Assembly: GCF_001425825.1 (NCBI RefSeq)
Contig: NZ_LMDM01000048.1
Location: forward strand, 21,279 to 85,278
Length of the DNA: 64,000 nucleotides
DNA from: Rhizobacter sp. Root1238
GTDB lineage: Bacteria; Pseudomonadota; Gammaproteobacteria; Burkholderiales; Burkholderiaceae_C
Direction: 5' to 3'
In this document: one piece after another, positions 9,553 through 18,370 of the stretch
Layout: each line of letters opens with the position of its first letter
Numbering within the stretch: the first letter of the stretch is position 1
Translations under genes and position numbers: made by a program
Notes under the pieces: model-generated
Told to the model about the DNA's origin: nothing
The model's input: only the letters and a program-made list of their open reading frames with translations
The model's database searches: none

Positions 9553-10881
9553 ATGAGCTTCCTGAGCGCCGACAGCGATCTCACCCGCCACTCGTACTAC
9601 GCCGCGACCGTGCAGCGGACGCAGGGCTTTCCCACGCTGTCGTCGTCCCTCGAATGCGATGTCGCGGTGGTCGGCGGCGGCCTCGCCGGGCTGTCGGCCG
9701 CGATCGAGCTGGCCGACCGCGGCTACCGCGTCGCGCTGCTCGAAGCCCGCGAGGTCGGCTGGGGCGCCTCGGGCCGCAATGGCGGCCAGGCCATCGCCGG
9801 CCTGGCCTGCGAGCAGACGGTGATCGAGGACCAGCTCGGCCTCGATGCATCGCGCCGCGTGTGGACGATGACGCTCGAAGCGCTGGACCTGATCCACGCG
9901 CGCTGCAGGCGTTTCTCGATCGACTGCGACTGGCAGCCGGGCTACCTCAGCGTGGCCGTCAATGCCCGAAAGGCGCGCGAGCTGCACGACTGGCACGTGC
10001 TGATGCGCGAGCGCTACGACCACGACACCACCTGGATCGCGCCGGCCGAGCTGCCGCAGTGGATCGCGAGCCCGCGCTTCCACAGCGGCGCGCACGATGC
10101 GCGCTCGGGGCACCTGCATCCGCTGAAGTACAGCCTGGGGCTCGCGCGAGCCGCGGCCAGCCTCGGCGTGCAGCTGTTCGAGCAGTCGCCGGTCACATCG
10201 ATCACGCCCGGCCCCACGGTGCGGCTGCGCACACCGCAGGGCGAGTTGCGCGCGAAGCACGTGCTGCTCGCCGGCAACGTCTACCTGCAAGGCCTCGCGC
10301 CGCAGCTCGAACGCCGCATCATGCCGGTCGGCACCTACATCGTGGCCTCGCGGCCGATCGATCCCTCACTCGCGCGCTCGCTGATCCCGTCGCAGTCCGC
10401 GGTGTGCGACACCAACTTCGTGCTCGACTACTTCCGCCCGACGCCCGACCACCGCATGCTGTACGGCGGACGCGTCAGCTACAGCACCAGCACGCCGATC
10501 AACCTCGCGGCCAGCATGCAGCGCCGCATGGCGCGCAGCTTCCCGCAACTGAAGGACACCGCGGTCGAGTTCTCGTGGGGCGGCTTCGTCGACATCAGCA
10601 TGAACCGCGCGCCCGATTTCGGGCGCCTGCCCGCCGAGGGTGCAGGCGCAGGCTCGAAACCGCACCACGACAACATCTACTACCTGCAGGGCTTCTCGGG
10701 CCACGGCCTCGCGCTGACCGGCCTCGCCGGCCAGCTGGTCGCCGAGGCGATCGACGGCCATGCGGCCCGCTTCGACACCTTCGCGGCACTGCGCCACCGC
10801 CCGTTCCCCGGCGGCCCGCTGCTGCGCACGCCGGCCCTGGTGATGGGCATGGCGTACTACCGCCTGAAGGACATGCTGTGA
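9553..10881 (+). CDS. puuB: FAD-dependent oxidase, gamma-glutamylputrescine oxidase-like
   Basis: A 442-residue DAO-fold flavoprotein. The FAD dinucleotide fold is DVAVVGGGLAGLSAAIELA, followed by GWGASGRNGGQA, and the C-terminal FAD contact is YYLQGFSGHGLALTGLAGQL. This pattern is that of PuuB and related amine oxidases, which oxidise gamma-glutamylputrescine to the aldehyde with release of ammonia and peroxide. Neighbours encode the ligase before this step and the dehydrogenase and amidase after it, which supports the role. I chose the ATG at 9553; a TTG at 9535 is in frame and cannot be excluded. The precise substrate is inferred from context. Confidence 0.85.
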   Translation: MSFLSADSDLTRHSYYAATVQRTQGFPTLSSSLECDVAVVGGGLAGLSAAIELADRGYRVALLEAREVGWGASGRNGGQAIAGLACEQTVIEDQLGLDASRRVWTMTLEALDLIHARCRRFSIDCDWQPGYLSVAVNARKARELHDWHVLMRERYDHDTTWIAPAELPQWIASPRFHSGAHDARSGHLHPLKYSLGLARAAASLGVQLFEQSPVTSITPGPTVRLRTPQGELRAKHVLLAGNVYLQGLAPQLERRIMPVGTYIVASRPIDPSLARSLIPSQSAVCDTNFVLDYFRPTPDHRMLYGGRVSYSTSTPINLAASMQRRMARSFPQLKDTAVEFSWGGFVDISMNRAPDFGRLPAEGAGAGSKPHHDNIYYLQGFSGHGLALTGLAGQLVAEAIDGHAARFDTFAALRHRPFPGGPLLRTPALVMGMAYYRLKDML

Positions 10882-11014
10882 GTGCCGCAGCGAGGTTCCT
10901 TCCGATTGACTTTGTGCCTCGTGGGGTCAAACTCACAGGCACGCTCATTGCTCCATGTCTGTTGACAGCAAGCCCAGTGTGCTGTCGCTCAACAAGCGAC
11001 ACGCAGCAAGCCCA

Positions 11015-11803
11015 ATGAAAACACCCAACAAGCCGGTCGTCCTGGTCCCCGCGTGCAACCGACTGGTCGGCCTGCATCCCTTCCACATCGCGGGCAAGAA
11101 GTACATCGACGCGGTGCGCCTGGCCGGCTGCCTGCCGCTGGTGGTGCCCTCGTCCACCGCGGCCGAGATCGACGAACTGCTCGACGTCGCCGATGGCGTG
11201 CTGCTCACCGGTTCGCCGTCGAACGTGCACCCCAGCCACTTCGGCGAAGCGGTGCACGACCCGTCGCTCCCGCTCGACCCCGACCGCGACGACTGGACGC
11301 TGCCGATGATCCCGCGGGCGCTCGCGCGCGGCATCCCGCTGTTCGCGATCTGCCGCGGTTTCCAGGAGGCCAACGTCGCGCTCGGCGGATCGCTGTACCA
11401 GGCCGTGCAGGAGGTGCCCGGCCAGCGCGACCACCGCGGCGCGCCGCATCTGAAAGACGCGCCGCCCGAGGTGGTCTACGACTTCGCGCACGAGGTCACC
11501 GTGGTCCCCGGCGGCACGCTCGCCGGCATCGTCGAGAGGCCGTCGTTCCAGGTGAACTCGGTGCACGGCCAGGGCGTCAACAAGCTCGCGCCGGGGCTGC
11601 GCGTCGAGGCGCGCGCGCCCGATGGCCTGGTCGAGGCCTTCTCGATGGCCGAGGCCAAGTCCTTCAACCTCTGCGTGCAATGGCACCCCGAATGGCAGGC
11701 CGCGCAGAACCCGATCTCGCTGCGCCTGTTCAAGGCCTTCGGCGCCGCCTGCCAGTCGTTCCGCGACCGCCACCGGGAGCCGCACCGCGACCCCGACCGT
11801 TAG
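11015..11803 (+). CDS. puuD: Gamma-glutamyl-GABA hydrolase (class I glutamine amidotransferase-like)
   Basis: A 262-residue PuuD/SpuA-type amidase that releases GABA from gamma-glutamyl-GABA. The nucleophile elbow is FAICRGFQE and the catalytic His is in VQWHPEW, with the GVLLTGSPSNVHPSHF loop typical of this family. I chose the ATG at 11015 (MKTPNKPVVLVP) because the family begins shortly before the VVLVP strand; an ATG at 10955 gives 20 more residues of unconvincing sequence. It is followed by the ligase, the aminotransferase and the importer in the order of the Pseudomonas spu genes. Bases 10882-11014 contain no other gene. Confidence 0.9.
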   Translation: MKTPNKPVVLVPACNRLVGLHPFHIAGKKYIDAVRLAGCLPLVVPSSTAAEIDELLDVADGVLLTGSPSNVHPSHFGEAVHDPSLPLDPDRDDWTLPMIPRALARGIPLFAICRGFQEANVALGGSLYQAVQEVPGQRDHRGAPHLKDAPPEVVYDFAHEVTVVPGGTLAGIVERPSFQVNSVHGQGVNKLAPGLRVEARAPDGLVEAFSMAEAKSFNLCVQWHPEWQAAQNPISLRLFKAFGAACQSFRDRHREPHRDPDR

Positions 11804-11884
11804 GTGCGTTCCACCCTGCCCTGACGCTCGACCCAACCGCAGGTCACTCCCGACCTGCGGCCAACGAATCAAACAGGTGATCCC

Positions 11885-13252
11885 ATGGTGGACAAGAACA
11901 ACTTCAATTTCAGCGACCTCGAACAGTGGCTCAACGACCGCCGCGTGACCGAGATCGAATGCCTGGTGCCCGACCTCACCGGCGTGGCCCGCGGCAAGAT
12001 CCTGCCGCGCGAGAAATTCACCGAAGACCGCGGCATGCGGCTGCCCGAGGCCATCGTCGCGATCGGCGTCACCGGTGAGTTCCCCGAGGAAGGCCCGTAC
12101 TACGACGTGATCCATGCGACCGACCGCGACATGCACCTGCGCCCCGACCCGAGCACGGTGCGCATCGTGCCGTGGGCGGTCGACCCGACCGCGCAGGTCA
12201 TCCACGACTGCTTCGACCGCGACGGCAAGATGATCCCGTACGCGCCGCGCTCGGTGCTGCGCAACATCTGCGACCTGTACGCCGCCGAAGGCTGGGACCC
12301 GGTGGTCGCGCCGGAACTCGAGTTCTACCTGATCGAGCGCAGCACCGACCCGAACCAGCCGCTGCGCCCGCCGAAGGGCCGCAGCGGCCGCGCCGAGACC
12401 TCGCGCCAGGCCTATTCGATCGATGCGGTGAACGAGTTCGACCCGCTGTTCGAGGACATCTACGCCTACTGCGAGCAGATGGAGCTGAACGTCGACACGC
12501 TGATCCACGAGGTCGGCGCGGGCCAGATGGAGATCAACTTCTTCCACGACCACCCGCTCGGGCTGGCCGACGAGGTGTTCTTCTTCAAGCGCACGATCCG
12601 CGAGGCGGCGCTGCGCCACGAGATGTACGCCACCTTCATGGCCAAGCCGATGGCCAACGAGCCGGGCAGCGCGATGCACGTGCACCAGAGCATCGTCAGC
12701 AAGCTGACCGGCAAGAACATCTTCAGCAACGAGGACGGCTCGCCGTCGAAGGAGTTCTTCTGGTACATCGGCGGGCTGCAGAAGTACACGCCGGCGGCGA
12801 TGGCGCTGTTCGCGCCGTACGTCAACTCGTACCGCCGGCTCGCGCGCTCGACCGCGGCGCCGATCAACATCCAGTGGGGCACCGACAACCGCACTGTCGG
12901 CATCCGCTCGCCGGTGGCGACACCGGCGGCACGCCGGGTCGAGAACCGCGTGATCGGGGCCGATGCGAACCCGTACGTGGCGCTGGCGGCCACGCTCGCC
13001 TGCGGCTACCTCGGCATCAAGAACCGGATCGAGCCGGCCGCCGAGTGCAAGGGCGACGCCTACCTGTCGGAGTACCAGCTGCCGCGCTCGCTGAGCGAGG
13101 CGCTGGGCTGGCTGTCGGACGAGAAGGACCTGCACGACGTGCTGGGCAAGCCGTTCATCACCGTCTACTCCGAGATCAAGGAGATCGAGCACGACGAGTT
13201 CATGAAGGTGATTTCCCCCTGGGAGCGCGAACACCTCCTCCTCCATGTCTGA
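11885..13252 (+). CDS. puuA: Gamma-glutamylputrescine synthetase (glutamine synthetase family)
   Basis: A 455-residue glutamine-synthetase-fold ligase of the PuuA/SpuB type, joining glutamate to putrescine with ATP. The beta-grasp start (IECLVPDLTGVARGKILPRE), the ATP/metal site ELEFYL, GAGQMEINF, the FMAKPMANEPGSAMHVHQS strand and the NRTVGIRSP loop are present. A short Asn-rich N-terminus replaces the classical GlnA start, and the GlnA adenylylation site is not visible. It lies between the amidase and the aminotransferase as in spuA-spuB-spuC. A second, more distant member of the fold sits at 23.5 kb. Confidence 0.9.
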   Translation: MVDKNNFNFSDLEQWLNDRRVTEIECLVPDLTGVARGKILPREKFTEDRGMRLPEAIVAIGVTGEFPEEGPYYDVIHATDRDMHLRPDPSTVRIVPWAVDPTAQVIHDCFDRDGKMIPYAPRSVLRNICDLYAAEGWDPVVAPELEFYLIERSTDPNQPLRPPKGRSGRAETSRQAYSIDAVNEFDPLFEDIYAYCEQMELNVDTLIHEVGAGQMEINFFHDHPLGLADEVFFFKRTIREAALRHEMYATFMAKPMANEPGSAMHVHQSIVSKLTGKNIFSNEDGSPSKEFFWYIGGLQKYTPAAMALFAPYVNSYRRLARSTAAPINIQWGTDNRTVGIRSPVATPAARRVENRVIGADANPYVALAATLACGYLGIKNRIEPAAECKGDAYLSEYQLPRSLSEALGWLSDEKDLHDVLGKPFITVYSEIKEIEHDEFMKVISPWEREHLLLHV

Positions 13253-13268
13253 CCGGGAGATCAAGACC

Positions 13269-14651
13269 ATGAGCAACCCGCAACGCAGCACCGCGCAATG
13301 GCAGGCCGCCGACGCGGCCCACTACCTGCACCCGTTCACCGACTACAAGTCGCTGTCGGCCAAGGGCTCGCGCATCATCACGAAGGCCGACAACATCTAC
13401 CTGTGGGACAGCGAGGGCCACAAGATCCTCGACGCGATGTCCGGCCTGTGGTGCGTCAACGTCGGCTACGGCCGCCAGGAGCTGATCGACGCCGCCACCG
13501 CGCAGCTGAAGCAGCTGCCGTTCTACAACTCGTTCTTCCAGACCGCGACACCGCCGGCGATCGAGCTGGCCGAGTTGCTGGCGCAGGTGACGCCGCCGCA
13601 GTTCAAGCATGTGTTCTTCAGCGGCTCCGGCTCCGAAGGCAACGACACCGTGGTGCGCATGGTGCGCCGCTACTGGGACGTGCTCGGCCAGCCCGAGCGC
13701 ACGGTGATCATCAGCCGCCACAACGCGTACCACGGCTCGACGATGGCCGGTGCCTCGCTCGGCGGCATGAGCGGCATGCATGCGCAGGGCGGGCTGCCGA
13801 TTCCGGGCATCACCCACATCGAGCAGCCGTTCTGGTTCGAGAACGGCCAGGGGATGAACCGCGAGGAGTTCGGCATCCGCGCGGCCGACTGGCTGGAAGC
13901 GAAGATCCTCGAGGTCGGCGCCGACAAGGTGGCCGCCTTCATCGGCGAGCCGGTGCAAGGCGCCGGCGGCGTGATCGTGCCGCCGTCGAGCTACTGGCCG
14001 GCGATCCAGCGCATCTGCGACAAGCACGGCATCCTCGTCGTGTCCGACGAAGTCATCACCGGGTTCGGTCGCACCGGCCGCTGGTTCGGCTGCGAGACGA
14101 TGGGCTTCAAGCCCGACCTGATGACTTTCGCGAAGGGCGTGACCTCGGGCTACATCCCGCTCGGCGGCGTGATGGTCGGCGACCGCATCGCGAAGGTGCT
14201 GATCGAGCAAGGCGGCGAGTTCAACCACGGCTACACCTACTCCGGCCACCCGGTGGCCTGCGCGGTGGCGCTGGCCAACATCCGGCTGATCCAGCGCGAG
14301 GGGCTGGTCGACCGCGTGCGCACCGAGCTCGGCCCGCACCTCGCGGCGCGCTTTGCCGAACTCGGCGAGCACCCGCTGGTCGGCGAGGCGCAGACCTGCG
14401 GAATGATGGGCGCGCTGCAGCTGGTCAAGGACAAGGCGGCCAACCGGGTGTTCGACCCCTTGCTCGAAGTGGGCATGGTGTGCCGCGGCCACTGCTTCGG
14501 CAACGGGCTGATCATGCGCGCCGTCGGCGACCGGATGATCGTCGCGCCGCCGCTGGTGATGACGATCGCGCAGCTCGACGAGATGGTCGGGCTGATCCGC
14601 AAGTGCCTCGACCTGACGCTCGCCGACGTGAAGCAGCGCGGCTGGATCTGA
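13269..14651 (+). CDS. spuC: Putrescine--pyruvate aminotransferase (class III, PLP)
   Basis: A 460-residue class III aminotransferase with the SpuC pattern: LHPFTDYKSLSAKGSRIITK, LWDSEGHKILDAMSGLWCVN, FFSGSGSEGNDTVVRMVRRY, SDEVITGFGRTG and the PLP Lys in TFAKGVTSGYIPLGG. It would convert putrescine and pyruvate to 4-aminobutanal and alanine, the direct route parallel to gamma-glutamylation. I chose the ATG at 13269 because GGGAGA lies about eight bases upstream; an ATG at 13245 overlaps the synthetase gene. It is followed by the putrescine importer. Confidence 0.92.
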   Translation: MSNPQRSTAQWQAADAAHYLHPFTDYKSLSAKGSRIITKADNIYLWDSEGHKILDAMSGLWCVNVGYGRQELIDAATAQLKQLPFYNSFFQTATPPAIELAELLAQVTPPQFKHVFFSGSGSEGNDTVVRMVRRYWDVLGQPERTVIISRHNAYHGSTMAGASLGGMSGMHAQGGLPIPGITHIEQPFWFENGQGMNREEFGIRAADWLEAKILEVGADKVAAFIGEPVQGAGGVIVPPSSYWPAIQRICDKHGILVVSDEVITGFGRTGRWFGCETMGFKPDLMTFAKGVTSGYIPLGGVMVGDRIAKVLIEQGGEFNHGYTYSGHPVACAVALANIRLIQREGLVDRVRTELGPHLAARFAELGEHPLVGEAQTCGMMGALQLVKDKAANRVFDPLLEVGMVCRGHCFGNGLIMRAVGDRMIVAPPLVMTIAQLDEMVGLIRKCLDLTLADVKQRGWI

Positions 14652-14690
14652 GTTCACGCCTCAAGTTTTCTCAACACGAAGGACATGACC

Positions 14691-15803
14691 ATGAAGCAGA
14701 TGTTCGGTGCATTGGGCTTTGCATTCGCCGCGACCGTGGTGGGCTGGAGTCCGCAGGCGCTGGCGCAGGAAGAAGACAAGGTCATCAACATCTACAACTG
14801 GTCCGACTACATCGCCGAGGACACGCTGGCGAACTTCGAGAAGGAGACCGGCATCAAGGTGCGCTACGACAATTTCGACAACAACGAAATCGTCCATGCG
14901 AAGCTGGTGGCCGGCAAGAGCGGCTACGACGTGGTGGTGCCGTCGTCGTACTGGGCCAAGCTGCAGGCCGACGGCGGGCTGCTGCGCAAGCTCGACAAGA
15001 GCAAGCTGCCGAACCTGAAGAACATGGACCCGCAGACCCAGGCGACGCTGGCGCGGCTGGACCCGGGCAACGACTACATGGTGGACTGGCTGTGGGGCTA
15101 CACCACGGTGGGCATCAACGTCGACAAGGTGAAGGCTGCGCTCGGCAGCCTGCCGATGCCCGACAACGCCTGGGACCTGGTGTTCAAGCCTGAATACATC
15201 AGCAAGCTGAAGTCGTGCGGCGTGTCCTTCCTCGACTCGCCGACCGACATCGTGCCGGCCGCGATGCACTACCTCGGCAAGCCGGCGTTCTCGCGCAATG
15301 CCGGCGACTACCAGGCGGTGCCGGACCTGCTGAAGAAGATCCGCTCGTCGGTGACGCTGTTCAGTTCGTCGGGCTACATCAACGACATGGCCAACGGCTC
15401 GATCTGCGTCGCGCTCGGCTGGTCGGGAGACATCAACATCGCCCGCCAGCGCGCGATCGACAGCAAGACCGGGCAGAAGATCGAGGCGCTGATTCCGAAG
15501 ACCGGCGGCGTGCTGTTCTTCGACACGATGGTGATCCCGGTCGATGCGCCGCACCCGGACAACGCGCACAAGTTCATCAACTACATCATGAAGCCCGAGG
15601 TGCACGCCTCGCTGACGAACAAGGTGTTCTACGCGAATCCGAACAAGGAGTCGCGCAAGTTCATCAAGCCCGAGGTGGCCAGCAACCCGACGGTGTTCCC
15701 GGGCGATGCCGACATGCAGAAGATGGCGCTGCCGGAGGCGGTGACGAACGACATCCGGCGCACGATGACGCGCATTTACACCAGCTTCAAGACCGGCATC
15801 TGA
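14691..15803 (+). CDS. potF: Periplasmic putrescine-binding protein
   Basis: A 370-residue PotF/SpuD-type solute-binding protein. A signal peptide (MKQMFGALGFAFAATVVGWS, cut after QALAQ) is followed by the family opening VINIYNWSDYIAEDTLANFEKETG and VVVPSSYWAKLQADGGLLR. The conserved ligand-pocket segments WLWGYTTVGIN and ALGWSGDINIARQRA are present. I chose the ATG at 14691 because GAAGGA then sits seven bases upstream; the ATG six bases earlier would be too close to it. It delivers putrescine (or spermidine, which close relatives bind) to the ABC permease encoded next. Confidence 0.93.
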   Translation: MKQMFGALGFAFAATVVGWSPQALAQEEDKVINIYNWSDYIAEDTLANFEKETGIKVRYDNFDNNEIVHAKLVAGKSGYDVVVPSSYWAKLQADGGLLRKLDKSKLPNLKNMDPQTQATLARLDPGNDYMVDWLWGYTTVGINVDKVKAALGSLPMPDNAWDLVFKPEYISKLKSCGVSFLDSPTDIVPAAMHYLGKPAFSRNAGDYQAVPDLLKKIRSSVTLFSSSGYINDMANGSICVALGWSGDINIARQRAIDSKTGQKIEALIPKTGGVLFFDTMVIPVDAPHPDNAHKFINYIMKPEVHASLTNKVFYANPNKESRKFIKPEVASNPTVFPGDADMQKMALPEAVTNDIRRTMTRIYTSFKTGI

Positions 15804-15805
15804 TG

Positions 15806-15889
15806 ACCCACCCCCGAGGCGCTGACGCGCCTCCCCCTCAAGGGGGCGCCGCCAGCGGCCCGGCAAAGCCGGTTCCGCGGCGGCCGCTT
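15806..15889. repeat. Cluster of three short hairpins between potF and potG
   Basis: Three consecutive perfect hairpins fill most of the 115-base gap: GAGGCGC-tgac-GCGCCTC at 15816-15833, a CCCC/GGGG stem with a TCAA loop at about 15836-15847, and CCGGC-aaa-GCCGG at about 15860-15872. There is no T-run, so a strong intrinsic terminator is unlikely. Hairpins after a binding-protein gene often stabilise its mRNA and raise its level above the membrane components, which is the simplest reading. The hairpins are seen; the role is inference. Confidence 0.5.
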
Positions 15890-15918
15890 GATCTCAGCTC
15901 TTTGCGTGGATCTTCCCA

Positions 15919-17028
15919 ATGACGGATACATCTCAAGGCGGCTTTCTTCGCATCGAGGATGTGGTGAAGGATTTCGGCGGCGGTGCCGTCGCGGTCAACC
16001 ACGTCAGCGTCGACATCGCGAAAGGCGAGATCTTCGCGCTGCTCGGCTCGTCGGGCTGCGGCAAGACGACGCTGCTGCGCATGCTCGCGGGCTTCGAGAC
16101 GCCGACCTCGGGCCGCATCGTGCTCGACGGCAAGGACCTCGCCGGCCTGCCGCCGTACGCCCGGCCGCTGAACATGATGTTCCAGTCGTACGCGCTGTTC
16201 CCGCACCTGACGGTGTGGGACAACATCGCGTTCGGCCTGCGGCGCGACCGGCTGCCGAAGGCCGAGATCGCCGAGCGGGTCGACGCGATGCTGAAGCTGG
16301 TGCAGCTGACGAAGTACGGCAAGCGCAAGCCGCACCAGCTGTCGGGCGGCCAGCAGCAGCGGGTGGCGCTGGCGCGCAGCCTGGCGAAGAAGCCGCAGCT
16401 GCTGCTGCTCGACGAACCGCTGGGCGCGCTCGACAAGAAGCTGCGCGAGGAAACGCAGATCGAGCTGGTGAACATCATCGAAGAGGTCGGCGTGACCTGC
16501 GTGATGGTGACGCACGACCAGGAAGAGGCGATGACGATGGCGTCGCGCATCGCGGTGATGAGCGAAGGCCGCTTCCTGCAGGTGGGCCCGCCGGCCGACA
16601 TCTACGAGACGCCGGCGACGCGCTTCGTCGCCGACTTCATCGGCAACGTGAACCTGATGGACGGCGCGGTGACGGTGGACCAGCCCGACCACGTCGTGAT
16701 CACCTGCCCCGACTGCACGCACTACGTGGGCCACGGCATCACCGGCACCGAGGGCATGGAGGTGACGGTGGCGCTGCGGCCCGAGAAGATCCAGCTGTCG
16801 CGCAACCCACCGGAGGGTGAGCACGGCCCGCACAACCGGGCCCGCGGCAAGGTGAAGAACCTGGCGTACTTCGGCAGCTTCACGGTCTTCCACATCCAGC
16901 TGCCGAGCGGCGCGATGCTGAAGGTGAGCCAGAACAACGCCGAGCGGCACCGCGACGACGTGCTCACCTGGGACGACGAGGTCTGGGCGCATTGGTCTCC
17001 CTCGGCTCACGTGGTGCTGACGCAATGA
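15919..17028 (+). CDS. potG: Polyamine ABC transporter ATPase
   Basis: A 369-residue PotA/PotG-type ATPase. Walker A is GSSGCGKTT near residue 45, the ABC signature is LSGGQQQRVALARS, Walker B is LLLLDEPLGALD and the switch His is VMVTHDQEE. A C-terminal TOBE-type extension (VALRPEKIQL, then GSFTVFHIQLPSG) is typical of polyamine and spermidine importers. It energises the two permeases encoded downstream. The gene is separated from them by an unusual 424-base repeat-filled gap. Confidence 0.93.
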   Translation: MTDTSQGGFLRIEDVVKDFGGGAVAVNHVSVDIAKGEIFALLGSSGCGKTTLLRMLAGFETPTSGRIVLDGKDLAGLPPYARPLNMMFQSYALFPHLTVWDNIAFGLRRDRLPKAEIAERVDAMLKLVQLTKYGKRKPHQLSGGQQQRVALARSLAKKPQLLLLDEPLGALDKKLREETQIELVNIIEEVGVTCVMVTHDQEEAMTMASRIAVMSEGRFLQVGPPADIYETPATRFVADFIGNVNLMDGAVTVDQPDHVVITCPDCTHYVGHGITGTEGMEVTVALRPEKIQLSRNPPEGEHGPHNRARGKVKNLAYFGSFTVFHIQLPSGAMLKVSQNNAERHRDDVLTWDDEVWAHWSPSAHVVLTQ

Positions 17029-17052
17029 CAGCCCCCTCACGAACCGCTCGCC

Positions 17053-17140
17053 TTGCGCGCGGCCTTCGACAAGCTCAGTCCGAACGGGGTCTTGCTCGGC
17101 CCGAACGGGGTCTTGCTCGACCCGAACGGGATGGTCTTGC
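17053..17140. repeat. REP-like element with three 21-bp direct repeats
   Basis: A half-site of the window's REP family (CTTCGACAAGCTCAGTCCGA) is followed by three near-perfect 21-base direct repeats with the core CCCGAACGGGGTCTTGCTCG. The element lies just after potG. No gene is visible here. Confidence 0.6.
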
Positions 17141-17184
17141 GCGCTGCGACGGCGTGGTACTTCGACGAACACAAGCGGTTCGCG

Positions 17185-17424
17185 GGCTGCGGCAGGGGGA
17201 CTGGGCTGGGGGCGATTTCTGGGGCGACGAAGAAGATCGGCTCCGGGGTCGGCGCGCTTGCGCGCTTCGTGAGACTGACTCGCCGCGACTGTCTGACCAC
17301 AGCGAACGAAGTGAGCGGAGGGAGTTTCGCGGCGCGACCCCGGAGCCGATCTTCTTCGTGAAGTCGGCCCGCCAGGGCCGACCGACCCGGCATGAGCCCC
17401 CAGCCCAGTCCCCCTGCCGCAGCC
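17185..17424. repeat. Nested long inverted repeats between potG and potH
   Basis: Two pairs of perfect inverted repeats are nested in this 240-base segment. The outer 28-base arms are 17185-17212 and 17397-17424 (core AGGGGGACTGGGCTGGGGG). The inner 24-base arms are 17228-17251 and 17335-17358 (core AGAAGATCGGCTCCGGGGTC). The centre, about 80 bases, has no convincing coding sequence. The structure could form a large cruciform in DNA or a hairpin in the potG-potH transcript, or be a small non-autonomous element. No transposase is nearby. Confidence 0.7.
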
Positions 17425-17452
17425 TGCGCGCACAGCAAGAAGGAGCAAACCC

Positions 17453-18370
17453 ATGAACGCTCCGACATGGTGGAGAGGAAGAAGCGCCGTCATCGGCATC
17501 CCGTACCTGTGGCTGCTGGTGTTCTTCCTGGCCCCGTTCCTGATCGTGCTGAAGTACAGCCTGTCGGAGATGGGCGCCGTGACGCCGAACGACATCACGA
17601 GCGTGGCCGACGGCGCGCTGAAGATCACGCTGAAGTTCGGCAACTATGTCTTCATGACCGGCGACGCGCTGTACTTCAAGGCATATGTCTCCAGCCTGAA
17701 GTTCGCGCTGATCACCACCGTGCTGTGCCTGCTGATCGGCTACCCGTTCGCCTACTTCATGGCCCGGGCGAAGCAGAGCCTGCAGCCCGCGCTGCTGATG
17801 CTCGTGATGCTGCCGTTCTGGACCTCGTTCCTGCTGCGCGTCTATGCCTGGAAGGGCCTGCTCGAGGAAAACGGCTGGGTGCACCGCCTGATCGTCGGGC
17901 TGCACCTCGACACGCTGCTCGTGCAGGCGCAGATGATCGAGGTGCCCGGCAAGCTGATGAACACGCCCTTCTCGCTCGTGATCGGCATGACCTACACCTA
18001 CCTGCCGTTCATGATCCTGCCGCTGTACGCCAACCTCGCGAAGATGGACCTGCGGCTGCTCGAGGCCGCGGCCGACCTCGGCGCGACGCCGTGGCAGGGG
18101 TTCTGGCGCATCACCGTGCCGCTCTCGAAGGCCGGCATCATCGCCGGCTCGATGCTGGTCTTCATTCCCTGCGTCGGCGAGTTCGTCACCCCCGAGCTGC
18201 TCGGCGGCCCGCAGACGCTGATGATCGGCCGCGTGCTGTGGGACGAGTTCTTCAGCAACAACGACTGGACCATGGCGTCCACCGTCGCCGTCGTGCTGGT
18301 GCTGCTGATCGTGTTTCCGCTGGCGCTCTTCAACAAGTACCAGGTCGAAAGCCAGGAGCGCAGGCGATGA
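17453..18370 (+). CDS. potH: Putrescine ABC transporter permease
   Basis: A 305-residue inner-membrane permease of the PotB/PotH type with about six membrane segments (YLWLLVFFLAPFLIVLKYSL near the N-terminus, FALITTVLCLLIGYPFAYF, MLVMLPFWTSFLLRVYAWKG). The cytoplasmic EAA loop that contacts the ATPase is EAAADLGATPWQGFWRITVP. A purine-rich AGAAGGAG site lies about ten bases before the ATG. The stop overlaps the start of the second permease as ATGA. Confidence 0.93.
   Translation: MNAPTWWRGRSAVIGIPYLWLLVFFLAPFLIVLKYSLSEMGAVTPNDITSVADGALKITLKFGNYVFMTGDALYFKAYVSSLKFALITTVLCLLIGYPFAYFMARAKQSLQPALLMLVMLPFWTSFLLRVYAWKGLLEENGWVHRLIVGLHLDTLLVQAQMIEVPGKLMNTPFSLVIGMTYTYLPFMILPLYANLAKMDLRLLEAAADLGATPWQGFWRITVPLSKAGIIAGSMLVFIPCVGEFVTPELLGGPQTLMIGRVLWDEFFSNNDWTMASTVAVVLVLLIVFPLALFNKYQVESQERRR

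Noticed and set aside
10595..13291. Very long open frames opposite known genes, for example 898 residues opposite the puuA region, and similar ones opposite the NRPS genes.
   Set aside because: High GC content leaves antisense frames open. They are Arg/Ala/His-rich, have no domain pattern and mirror strongly supported genes.
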